This document shows positions 1-5,553 of a stretch of DNA of 8,238 bases, in pieces. The position numbers and the translations under genes are program-made. This stretch comes from Veillonellaceae bacterium (GTDB lineage: Bacteria; Bacillota; Negativicutes; Veillonellales; Veillonellaceae). The first letter of the stretch is position 1. Each line of letters opens with the position of its first letter. The notes under the pieces were generated by a model. That model did not search any database and was not told the DNA's origin. It worked only from the letters and a program-made list of their open reading frames with translations. Location: positions 1 to 8,238 of the forward strand of contig CAAFQR010000025.1 of NCBI GenBank assembly GCA_900765165.1. The letters are read 5' to 3'.

Positions 1-385
1 ACTTTTTCGCAAGGATATCCTACCATTTCACCGTACATTGAAAAAACCTTAGTGATATTTTCGATAATCTATTTTTCAGTTTTTATAATCTCTTAAATTA
101 ATGTTAGTTTCCTAATATCCTATATGTTATTCCTTTCCCAGTATAACTGACTTTTTCACCTTTTCCCTTGCATGTATATTACAAAAATCAAAGCCAACGC
201 TGACGACTTATCACTAAAATTAGTCTAAGGCAAAATGTCTACTACAAAACTACACCTATTATGTACTGTTTGATTTACTTATTACTTTTCATATCAAATA
301 CATCCTCTTCAACAGCCAAAAATCAGCATAATCACCGCATTTAAAGCGCATTCAACCGCTAAAATCAACCTTGCGCATTATGTAT
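1..385. other. AT-rich stretch with no gene
   Basis: No credible open reading frame, tRNA or rRNA is visible in this AT-rich stretch on either strand. Stop codons are frequent in all frames. It may be the downstream flank of a gene left of the window, together with the upstream region of the XRE regulator. I see no strong hairpin or long repeat before position 386. Confidence 0.6.
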
Positions 386-415
386 TTGACCATTAGACAT
401 ATTAGGAGTTATGAT
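386..415 (+). promoter_or_regulatory. Probable sigma-70/A promoter of the XRE regulator
   Basis: A -35 box TTGACC (386-391) and a -10 box TATGAT (410-415) are 18 bp apart, each one base from consensus. Transcription would start near 421-423, exactly at the first base of the long hairpin 421-472. The -10 box overlaps an AGGAG plus ATG arrangement (403-413), which could instead be a ribosome binding site. If this promoter is the real one, that site would not be in the transcript. Confidence 0.5.
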
Positions 416-461
416 GAGTGCGTTGTTTTTACTAAACACCTCTCCCCATTATTTGGTTTAG
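411..461 (+). CDS. Possible 16-residue leader peptide
   Basis: AGGAG at 403-407 lies 3 bases before tandem ATG codons at 411 and 414, opening a reading frame for MMSALFLLNTSPHYLV that ends at TAG (459-461). The stop codon falls inside the 3' arm of the hairpin 421-472, as expected for a translated leader that controls a downstream structure. Against it: the ATGs coincide with a good -10 box (410-415), so this stretch may not be transcribed. The SD-to-ATG spacing is short for the first ATG and fits the second better. It could be a regulatory leader of the XRE gene or a chance frame. Confidence 0.2.
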   Translation: MMSALFLLNTSPHYLV

Positions 462-472
462 CAAAAACAACG
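421..472 (+). other. Long hairpin in the XRE gene leader
   Basis: The 17-nt arms 421-437 and 456-472 are complementary at 16 of 17 positions; the loop 438-455 is C-rich and contains CCCCATTA. No T-run directly follows (the nearest is at 484-488), so it is not a normal intrinsic terminator. Placed at the predicted transcription start, it could protect the 5' end of the mRNA or act as a regulatory stem-loop. Confidence 0.65.
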
Positions 473-516
473 AGTGTTAGTACCTTTTTCCTTACAAATT
501 TGGTACAAGTTGTGAC

Positions 517-966
517 ATGTGTAAGAATCTGAAAAGATTCTTAGAAAGGGTGATTGAACTGAAAAAGTTACGCTATGAGTTCTTGAAAGGGCTGCGTAAT
601 CTGGCAGATAACATGGCAGATAAACCAGTCCAACCGGATGCTGAAGAGAAGAAGAAGTTCTCTAAAGGTCCGATCAATGAATCAATGTTAAAAGCTTGTT
701 TTTGTCAAAACCTAATCAAGCTCCGCACAGCAGCAGGCCTTAGTCAGCGACAACTGGCTAAACGCGTCGGCGTTACGCCGGGCTATATCAGTAAGCTCGA
801 AAAAGCCAATAAAATTGACGGCTTAAGCTTTTCTATGCTTATAAACCTTTCACAAGCTCTCAAGGTCCTCCCTATAGCCCTCATATCAAACGAAGAAATT
901 GAAAAAGCATGGGCTAAACAAAAGGAAGCTGAAGCTAAAGCAAAAGAAGCAGAAGAAAACAAATAA
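517..966 (+). CDS. XRE-family helix-turn-helix transcriptional regulator
   Basis: This is a cytoplasmic DNA-binding regulator with one Cro/CI-type HTH domain at about residues 62-120: NLIKLRTAAGLSQRQLAKRV carries the first helices and GVTPGYISKLEKA the recognition helix. The N-terminal 55 residues are highly charged. The C-terminal tail (about 128-149) is an Ala/Glu/Lys-rich helix, possibly a short coiled coil. No ligand or catalytic domain is visible, so the regulated genes cannot be named. The start is uncertain: ATG at 517 has no clear SD, a perfect 9-bp hairpin (522-543) covers codons 2-9, and GAAAGG (544-549) lies just downstream. The in-frame alternatives are GTG 550 and ATG 613 (residue 33, beginning MADKPVQP). 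The HTH is intact with any of these. The gene stands alone between hairpins and may regulate itself or the AT-rich genes to its right. Confidence 0.85.
   Translation: MCKNLKRFLERVIELKKLRYEFLKGLRNLADNMADKPVQPDAEEKKKFSKGPINESMLKACFCQNLIKLRTAAGLSQRQLAKRVGVTPGYISKLEKANKIDGLSFSMLINLSQALKVLPIALISNEEIEKAWAKQKEAEAKAKEAEENK
522..543 (+). other. Perfect GAAA-tetraloop hairpin at the XRE start
   Basis: The arms 522-530 and 535-543 are perfectly complementary (9 bp) around a GAAA loop, and GAAAGGG (544-550) follows at once. In RNA this is a stable stem with a GNRA tetraloop. If translation starts at 517 it would sit on the first codons and hinder initiation; if it starts later, it is a leader structure next to the SD-like sequence. 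This suggests control at the translation level. Confidence 0.55.
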
Positions 967-994
967 CATATAGTATATACCATTGATACACTCT

Positions 995-1028
995 TTTAAG
1001 GGCTATCCCCTCCACCTTAGCCCTTAAA
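995..1028 (+). other. Hairpin after the XRE gene, no T-run
   Basis: The arms 995-1005 and 1018-1028 form 11 perfect pairs around a 12-nt pyrimidine-rich loop. It begins 28 bp after the XRE stop codon, where a terminator would be expected, but is followed by A-rich DNA instead of a T-run. It may be an mRNA 3'-end stabiliser or a weak terminator. Confidence 0.5.
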
Positions 1029-1077
1029 GAAAAATAAAATACTTTTCGATTGTCAGAATCTTTCTGAATCTAGAGCC

Positions 1078-1130
1078 TATTTGAATGCTGAACGAAACAC
1101 CCCATTAACACTTCGTTCAACATTCAAATA
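1078..1130. other. 19-bp hairpin between XRE and PLD genes
   Basis: The arms 1078-1096 and 1112-1130 match at 18 of 19 positions; the mismatch would be a G-U wobble in RNA made from the minus strand. The 15-nt loop contains CCCCATTA (1100-1107), the same octamer found in the loop of the hairpin before the XRE gene. No T-run follows on either side. Read from the minus strand it lies beyond the PLD gene terminator. Confidence 0.6.
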
Positions 1131-1190
1131 ACTCCACCTTACATTCGATAAACATATTCTTTATAAACACACACAATACAATCACATACA

Positions 1191-1227
1191 CAACAAAAGC
1201 ACCTACTCCCAATAGGTGCTTTTGTTG
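1191..1227. terminator. Bidirectional intrinsic terminator of the PLD operon
   Basis: A perfect 15-bp stem (1191-1205 with 1213-1227) has a GC-rich centre (GCACCTA / TAGGTGC), a 7-nt loop, an A-rich 5' flank and a TTTTGTTG 3' flank on both strands. It lies 37 bp past the stop of the minus-strand PLD gene and can also stop transcription coming from the XRE side, so it insulates the two units. Confidence 0.85.
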
Positions 1228-1263
1228 TCTCTCGCTACAGAAACGATTTCCCCGGTCCTCAGC

Positions 1264-2238
1264 TTAGAAGTTAAAATATTTTTCTCTATACATTTTAAGA
1301 TTTTTTTGGTAACTGGATATTTCTCCGATTTCTTCCCAATTAGTACCGGCATTAGATAATGGATTGCAGCTTGTTATAACATAGTAATCGTTGTCGCATA
1401 TGAATAGCTTAGAATGTGAACTAAAATATTTTACTCGAATTTTATCTTCACCAAATTTTTCCTGCAATTCTTTAAGAATCGATTCAGACTCTTCTTGACG
1501 ATCCTTCATATTATTCTGAGAGTAACTATTTGCGATACCATAAACAATCTTTAAAATGGCCCCTCTGTCAATTAAACCTTCTACGCAAGAAATAAAATGC
1601 GAATTAACAATTTTTCGATTAACCCAAGGTGACATAATATCGACTTCATATTTTGCTTTGTTCAAAGCATCTAATAGCTTTGCGTGAATTTTCTTATTAG
1701 AAATCATATTATTGCCTAAATTCGTATTTTTTTCAGTCTTTTTACGAAGTATTTCACTTTCCAGGATAAATTTGTCTTGCTCACTTAATATGCGTTTTAT
1801 CATAGATTCTTGTTCTTGAATTTTATTGCTTAAATTCTGAATCGTATTACTTTGCGCTTGTAATTCTCGTTCCTTCTTTCCTATTTCTTGATGAACTTCT
1901 TTTAATTGATCTGTTATTTCTGCCTTTTCTCCTTGCACAAATAAAGCCAAAGCAGTTCTAATAATTAAACTTGCACCGATGAAAATAGAAATTAATTGAA
2001 ACTTATCAAACTCATTAACAACAAAAAATGCACAAGCAATAAAGCAAGCACCAGCTACTCCATGAACCCATTCACTTGATGATTCTTGCTTTTTAAAATA
2101 CATATAGTTTAACATCAATTGAATGGCTATCATTATAAGGCAAATAACTAGTGAAACCTTAAGTGGCAAGAAAAAAAGGCTTATTCCGGCAATCAATATG
2201 GTCCCATAAAAGCAAAGCTCAAATTTTGTGAAGCTCAT
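1264..2238 (-). CDS. Membrane-anchored PLD-domain protein with coiled coil
   Basis: Predicted inner-membrane protein of 324 residues. Four hydrophobic helices (about residues 6-24, 27-48, 60-77 and 81-101) are followed by a Lys/Glu/Gln-rich coiled coil (about 103-170) and a C-terminal phospholipase D-like domain (about 180-315). The PLD domain has one complete HxK(x)4D motif, HSKLFICD (H275, K277, D282), followed by SCN and NWEEIGE, the usual downstream element. Single-HKD proteins of this superfamily generally work as dimers and are often nucleases (Nuc family), so a membrane-tethered cytoplasmic nuclease is more likely than a lipase; substrate unproven. An even number of helices puts the catalytic domain in the cytoplasm. 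I chose ATG at 2238 because it overlaps the upstream TGA as ATGA, a translational coupling signature; the in-frame TTG at 2256 has no support. It is AT-rich relative to the genes beyond 3400. Confidence 0.85.
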   Translation of the reverse strand: MSFTKFELCFYGTILIAGISLFFLPLKVSLVICLIMIAIQLMLNYMYFKKQESSSEWVHGVAGACFIACAFFVVNEFDKFQLISIFIGASLIIRTALALFVQGEKAEITDQLKEVHQEIGKKERELQAQSNTIQNLSNKIQEQESMIKRILSEQDKFILESEILRKKTEKNTNLGNNMISNKKIHAKLLDALNKAKYEVDIMSPWVNRKIVNSHFISCVEGLIDRGAILKIVYGIANSYSQNNMKDRQEESESILKELQEKFGEDKIRVKYFSSHSKLFICDNDYYVITSCNPLSNAGTNWEEIGEISSYQKNLKMYREKYFNF

Positions 2239-2708
2239 GGCGTCCACACTTTCCAAACCTTAATTTCTAAAGAGCCTTTATATACGTCTATTTCGCCTTG
2301 TACTTTAACTGTTTTACCGCTTCTCAATAAATCAGCGCGACCTTCATTATCTTTATTTGTTTTTCTAAACATAACACCTTTAATACTATCATTTGTTTTT
2401 TCATCATACAAATCAAAGAAAATCGTATCTTTTGCTTCCGTTACATTTTTCGCAATGCCAGATGTCGTAATGGTTTTACCTTGTAGCGAGGTCGTAATAT
2501 TCCCTATTCGCACACTACCGTCTGGTTCCACCACTGGTGTAGTTGTTGATGCTGTTGCTGGCTTCTTTGTCTCAGAATCTTTCGCAACTGCTGTGGATTG
2601 ACTAGTTGTTGGTTTGCTTTGTTCACTCTTTAAATAAGAATTAGCACCAAAAAAGGCAATTATAGCAATAACGATAAAAATAAGTAACACACCTACTGAT
2701 TTTTTCAC
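2235..2708 (-). CDS. Membrane-anchored or secreted OB-fold protein
   Basis: A 157-residue protein with a Lys-Lys N-terminus and one hydrophobic segment (about residues 6-25: an uncleaved anchor or signal peptide, no lipobox seen), a Ser/Thr/Lys/Pro-rich linker (about 28-65), and a small all-beta domain (about 67-157). That domain resembles the OB-fold of tRNA_anti/ExoVII-N type modules: alternating strands around KTITTSGIAKNV, DTIFFDLYDEK, GKTVKVQGEIDVYKGSLEIK. These domains bind nucleic acid; here it would face the outside. The start is GTG (2708-2706) with AGGAG (2718-2722 on the plus strand) 9 bases upstream. Its TGA overlaps the ATG of the PLD gene, so the two are co-translated and probably cooperate. 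The assignment rests on pattern and predicted fold only. Confidence 0.75.
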   Translation of the reverse strand: MKKSVGVLLIFIVIAIIAFFGANSYLKSEQSKPTTSQSTAVAKDSETKKPATASTTTPVVEPDGSVRIGNITTSLQGKTITTSGIAKNVTEAKDTIFFDLYDEKTNDSIKGVMFRKTNKDNEGRADLLRSGKTVKVQGEIDVYKGSLEIKVWKVWTP

Positions 2709-2777
2709 AACAAATCACTCCTTTTACACTACTGCAACACTATTGTCAAAATTTTAATGTATATTATCTCATTTTCT

Positions 2778-2806
2778 ACTTTATGCAAATCTATACTGAA
2801 TGTCAA
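2778..2806 (-). promoter_or_regulatory. Probable promoter of the OB-fold/PLD operon
   Basis: Read on the minus strand, a consensus TTGACA (2801-2806) is followed after 17 bp by TAAAGT (2778-2783), four of six matches to the -10 consensus. The leader would be about 60 nt and include the AGGAG of the GTG-started gene. A second TTGACA (2744-2749) lies too close to the start codon to be useful. Confidence 0.5.
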
Positions 2807-2927
2807 GTCTCCAATTACAAAGCCGCTAATGCGAATAACTTAGTTTCTAAACGCGAGGCGAAGGAAGTTGCCACTAACGTGTTGCTACTTCGAAAGGCAG
2901 ATGCCTTATATGCGGCGTAAGACAGAT

Positions 2928-2977
2928 GGGCTGTAGGCGTAACATTCTACTATATAAAGTGGCTCCGTTCGTGGGGA
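2928..2977 (+). repeat. Repeat unit copy 1 in left arm
   Basis: A unit of about 50 bp with consensus features GGCTGTAGG, ACATTCT and CTCCGTTCGTGGGG. A related copy follows about 76 bp downstream (ACATTCT at 2942-2948 and again at 3018-3024). It is the inverted partner of 3318-3366. Confidence 0.6.
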
Positions 2978-3004
2978 ACTAGATATAAAAGTATGAGACT
3001 TAAA

Positions 3005-3053
3005 GTTGTATGGCTACACATTCTGACTTGTAGAAGTGTACCGCCCCGTCGGG
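3005..3053 (+). repeat. Repeat unit copy 2 in left arm
   Basis: A diverged copy of the unit at 2928-2977: GTTGTATGGCT, ACATTCTGAC, then CCGCCCCGTCGGG (3041-3053). Its inverted partner is 3248-3292. It is the weakest of the four copies in its 3' half. Confidence 0.45.
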
Positions 3054-3121
3054 ACAGACAAACTCTAAGGTAGAAGTGCTAGACCGACATTTTCTATTTG
3101 CTAAAAAGGCTGTATACGTAA

Positions 3122-3193
3122 CTGAAGCTCCTATACATCGATTCGAAGACCTTGCGTTAGCGACAGTCGAGAAGCGATGTATAGGAGCTTCAG
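3122..3193. repeat. Stem-loop with conserved 28-nt core, copy 1
   Basis: A perfect 19-bp outer stem (3122-3140/3175-3193) is capped by a 34-nt tip holding the core 3144-3171. In the core, GAC (3148-3150) pairs with GTC (3166-3168), and TTGC (3152-3155) pairs with GCGA (3160-3163, one U-G pair) around the tetraloop GTTA. The core matches 25 of 28 bases with 5756-5783, while the two outer stems share no sequence. This is the centre of the giant palindrome. Confidence 0.8.
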
Positions 3194-3247
3194 GCGTAAA
3201 CAATATGCAATTAAAAATGTCGGACTAGCAACTACCGAGTTAGACAC

Positions 3248-3366
3248 CCGGCGAGCGGAAGACAAAATATGGCAGAATGCCAGCCATACAACTTAAGCCA
3301 CTAAGTACTTATGTCTTTCCCCGCGAGCGGAGCACAAGATATGGCAGAATGTTAGCCCTACAGCCC
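3248..3366 (-). repeat. Two tandem repeat units, 72-bp spacing, in right arm
   Basis: ATATGGCAGAATG occurs at 3267-3279 and 3339-3351, exactly 72 bp apart, each preceded by GCGAGCGGA at a similar distance and followed by an AGCC element. Read on the minus strand the common order is GGCT, CATTCTGCCATAT, TCCGCTCGC. The two copies are the inverted partners of the two left-arm units, so the ancestral arm already held a tandem duplication. Confidence 0.7.
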
Positions 3367-3392
3367 GATGTACCAAGCCGCACATAAGACAT

Positions 3393-4352
3393 CTACTTCG
3401 AATGCAGCTCGTTCGGCAACAACTTCAACACGCGCTTCGGCAAATTCAGTCCTTTTTTCTTCTTCGCCGGCACGTATACTTTCAAGAACCCAGGCAGTAC
3501 TTCCATATCTACCGGCATATACGGCCCTTTATTTCCATCCATATTCGTCGGCAACGGCACATTTTCCAAAAGCTCAATGTACGCTTTTTTCACCTTCAAA
3601 ATCGTGACGTACTTAGATGTATAAATAGAACCACGTAAAATCAACGGCAAAATCCGCAGAATATCCATGATGAAGTACTCGCGGAAGATTACGATACGCA
3701 TGTAGCCGTCGTCCACCGAAGCCGGCGGCATGAACTTTTCGAAGCTGGATACCACGTTGGTAAGAAGAGCCAGCACCAACGGCGACCGCGTCGTGAAATC
3801 GTGGCTTTCCGTCTTAATGCGGAACGAATAATCTTTAGTATTAAATAAGGCTTGGCCACCTTTTACGAAATACGCCAACGGGCCTAACAGCATCTTTTCC
3901 TTCGGCGTTACCTCTTCGACAACCTTAGGAATAACACCGGCAGCGATGTTATTGCAGAAGTATTGATCATTGCAACGGCCAATATCTACTTTGCGAATAG
4001 TGGCGTGTTTGAACGCTTGAATGGCGGCCATTGGCTCCAAAGGAATGCCCAAGGCGCGCGACATATCGTTAACGGTACCAACCGGTACAAAGCCAAACTT
4101 CGCCTTGCCGCCGGCCTGTGCAATGCCGTTAACCGTTTCATTGATTGTGCCATCGCCGCCCATACAAAAAACAGCGTCACAGCCATTTTCCGAAGCTTCA
4201 CGGGCAAACCGCGTTGCATCACCAGCGCCGGTGGTGAACTTTATTTCCATATGGTCGAAGAGATGGCTCAGTTGCCATTGCAGCTCCATCGCGTAGTGAC
4301 GGGCGCGACCACCGCCGGATACCGGATTGATGATGATTAAACAGCGACTCAT
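3393..4352 (-). CDS. Diacylglycerol/lipid kinase, DagK (YegS/DgkB) family
   Basis: A 319-residue soluble or peripheral-membrane kinase predicted to phosphorylate diacylglycerol or a related lipid with ATP, recycling diacylglycerol into phosphatidic acid for phospholipid synthesis. Family hallmarks: NPVSGGG (residues 9-15), the nucleotide-binding GGDGTINE (65-72), PVGTVNDMSRALGIP (90-104), NNIAAG (134-139), VDDG (213-216) and MDGN (271-274). Relatives usually have DGE at the last site, so the Glu is replaced by Asn here while the Asp (272) is kept. Length is normal. The tail (295-313) is Lys/Arg/Leu-rich, as in enzymes that touch the membrane. The ATG has AGGAG (4363-4367 on the plus strand) 10 bases upstream. 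It is transcribed alone, divergent from the GntR gene, and its last codons and stop lie inside the giant palindrome, so its mRNA would end in or read into that structure. Confidence 0.9.
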   Translation of the reverse strand: MSRCLIIINPVSGGGRARHYAMELQWQLSHLFDHMEIKFTTGAGDATRFAREASENGCDAVFCMGGDGTINETVNGIAQAGGKAKFGFVPVGTVNDMSRALGIPLEPMAAIQAFKHATIRKVDIGRCNDQYFCNNIAAGVIPKVVEEVTPKEKMLLGPLAYFVKGGQALFNTKDYSFRIKTESHDFTTRSPLVLALLTNVVSSFEKFMPPASVDDGYMRIVIFREYFIMDILRILPLILRGSIYTSKYVTILKVKKAYIELLENVPLPTNMDGNKGPYMPVDMEVLPGFLKVYVPAKKKKGLNLPKRVLKLLPNELHSK

Positions 4353-4432
4353 GTGATGACATCTCCTATGTCTACATAGCAGTAAATACTAACCATTAGT
4401 TGACGATTCTTAATACAAACCTTTATAATTGA

Positions 4433-4461
4433 ATTATATACAATACAGACTGTAGAACCAA
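4433..4461 (-). promoter_or_regulatory. Probable promoter of the lipid kinase gene
   Basis: On the minus strand TTGGTT (4456-4461) and a perfect TATAAT (4433-4438) are 17 bp apart, giving a leader of about 75 nt. The inverted repeat ATACAGAC (4443-4450) / GTCTGTAT (4474-4481) surrounds the -35 box and might be an operator. Confidence 0.55.
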
Positions 4462-4495
4462 TTGGGAACCGTGGTCTGTATATATTCATGTATAT

Positions 4496-4544
4496 TATAA
4501 TATACCCGCATCATAATGTCATGACTATTTTACAAAGTGTACAC
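4496..4544 (+). promoter_or_regulatory. Candidate GntR promoter elements and GTGTACAC operator
   Basis: TATAAT at 4496-4501 could be the -10 box of the GntR gene (no good -35 box), giving a leader of about 110 nt. TTTACA at 4529-4534, 17 bp before TTACAT, is an alternative. The perfect palindrome GTGTACAC (4537-4544) is the kind of short dyad bound by FCD-type GntR proteins and sits between the candidate promoter and the gene, so autoregulation is plausible. Each element alone is weak. Confidence 0.3.
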
Positions 4545-4600
4545 AAACCTGTTACATTGGGCAAAGCCAGAGACGTCAGGATGCGGCGATAGTTACTCTT

Positions 4601-4611
4601 AGGGATGGGGG
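4601..4611 (+). promoter_or_regulatory. RBS that sets the GntR start at 4617
   Basis: The purine run AGGGATGGGGG contains an in-frame ATG (4605), but that ATG has no room for an SD before it. The run itself lies 5 bases before ATG 4617, so it is the binding site and 4617 the start. Confidence 0.6.
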
Positions 4612-4616
4612 CAATT

Positions 4617-5330
4617 ATGGATAAATACGATGATTATCAATTAAGTACAATCGATTCCATCGGCCGCTTGCCGTTAAGCGAGCAAGTGTATGTAACTTTG
4701 AAGCAAGCAATTTTGACCGGCACATTGAAGCCGCAGGTGAAATTAAATGAAGTAAAGATTGCGGAACAGCTCAATGTGAGCGCTACGCCGGTACGTGAAG
4801 CATTCCGTAAATTGGCAAAGGATAACTTGGTCGTAATCAAACCTTGGAAAGGGGTTACGGTTAAAGGCTATACGCCTGAAGAAATCGTGTCCATGTACCA
4901 GTGCCGCGAAGTTATGGAAGGCTTAAGTGCCCGTCTTTGCGCTGAAAATTGCACCGATGAACAGATTGAAGAACTGCAGGCTACTTGCGATGCCAGCATT
5001 GCTACCAAAGATCCGGAAGAACGTGTTCAGGCTAACAGCCGTTTCCACACGTTGATTTCCTACTTCTCCGGCAATGACCGCGTAGCTGATTATTTGGCTG
5101 ATTTCCGTGAAATGGTTAATCGCGACATGTACATCAGCACCATGGACCAGACTCGTACTGACTTGTGCGACCAGGAACATGCTCGCATTATGAATTGCAT
5201 TCGCAATCATGATGGCGCTGGTGCCGAAGAAGCGATGCGCGAACACATTCGCAACGCTTTCGTATTCAAACGCGCTCATGCCGAATTGCGCGCTAAGAAA
5301 TTTGGCGAAACTGAAGCTGTTGATGCATAA
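4617..5330 (+). CDS. GntR-family regulator, FCD (FadR) subgroup
   Basis: A 237-residue cytoplasmic transcription factor. The winged HTH (about residues 18-85) includes LNEVKIAEQLNVSATPVREA and the wing WKGVTVKGY. An all-helical FCD ligand domain (about 90-218) follows, with the CREVMEGLSARL helix and three histidines at FCD positions: FH (144), EH (188) and EH (210), consistent with a metal site for a carboxylate ligand. Members of this subgroup usually respond to organic acids or sugar acids. The length is typical and nothing is broken. It is divergent from the lipid kinase gene, with about 260 bp between; no metabolic gene is directly adjacent, so its target may be that kinase, itself, or distant genes such as the aldolase gene across the next gap. 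Confidence 0.92.
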   Translation: MDKYDDYQLSTIDSIGRLPLSEQVYVTLKQAILTGTLKPQVKLNEVKIAEQLNVSATPVREAFRKLAKDNLVVIKPWKGVTVKGYTPEEIVSMYQCREVMEGLSARLCAENCTDEQIEELQATCDASIATKDPEERVQANSRFHTLISYFSGNDRVADYLADFREMVNRDMYISTMDQTRTDLCDQEHARIMNCIRNHDGAGAEEAMREHIRNAFVFKRAHAELRAKKFGETEAVDA

Positions 5331-5376
5331 GTAGCGACTAGTTAACTCGATTATAACAACTGTAAACTGATCCATC

Positions 5377-5418
5377 GTTGCCCTCATGTGTAAAATTCAA
5401 CGTACACGTGAGGGCAAC
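5377..5418 (+). other. Hairpin after the GntR gene, no T-run
   Basis: The arms 5377-5392 and 5403-5418 form 16 pairs, one of them U-G in plus-strand RNA, around a 10-nt loop; GCCCTCA makes the stem strong. It lies 46 bp past the GntR stop, in terminator position, but AATCAAG follows instead of a T-run. It resembles the hairpins at 995-1028 and 1078-1130 in lacking a U tract. Confidence 0.6.
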
Positions 5419-5553
5419 AATCAAGTATGAAAAAAAGTACATTTATCTATCTATTTAGTGCAATATTTTATGTATAAATGAGCGGTTGTTCATACACAGT
5501 AGACAAAGACTACAAAAAGTTATAAAAAAATAGGAAAATACGGCTTGGGACTG

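Larger units (their letters stand above)
2864..3426. repeat. Giant imperfect palindrome (about 560 bp)
   Basis: Two arms of about 250 bp face each other around position 3157. Matching blocks, left with right: 3122-3140/3175-3193 (19 of 19), 3078-3093/3214-3229 (15 of 16), 2999-3015/3282-3297 (16 of 16 with one bulged A), 2963-2977/3318-3332 (13 of 15, both mismatches U-G in plus-strand RNA), 2928-2948/3346-3366 (19 of 21), 2899-2916/3377-3394 (16 of 18), 2864-2870/3420-3426 (7 of 7). Blocks keep the same order, and small indels between them vary the spacing. The right arm covers the last codons and stop of the lipid kinase gene; the left arm carries a diverged inverted copy of that gene end. 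No transposase, terminal duplication or coding frame is visible. It may be a very long RNA hairpin, a cruciform-forming DNA element, or an old inverted duplication. Confidence 0.85.

Noticed and set aside
2239..2256. TTG 2256 as the PLD protein start
   Set aside because: ATG 2238 overlaps the upstream stop as ATGA, a standard coupling signal; TTG would need a long overlap and has no SD.
3000..3203. Minus-strand 67-codon frame in the palindrome
   Set aside because: It lies wholly across the palindrome tip, has no SD, and its sequence is dictated by the inverted repeat.
2928..3366. CRISPR array
   Set aside because: Only four diverged units in two opposite orientations, with no uniform repeats or spacers and no cas gene.
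2750..3392. Known large RNA such as OLE, ROOL or GOLLD
   Set aside because: The size would fit, but the region is dominated by one near-complete inverted repeat, and I cannot match any conserved motif of these classes.
3368..3638. Plus-strand frames over the kinase 3' end
   Set aside because: They are antisense shadows of the lipid kinase gene, with no SD and compositionally biased protein.
4605..4616. ATG 4605 as the GntR start
   Set aside because: It sits inside the purine-rich ribosome binding site for ATG 4617 and has no SD of its own.
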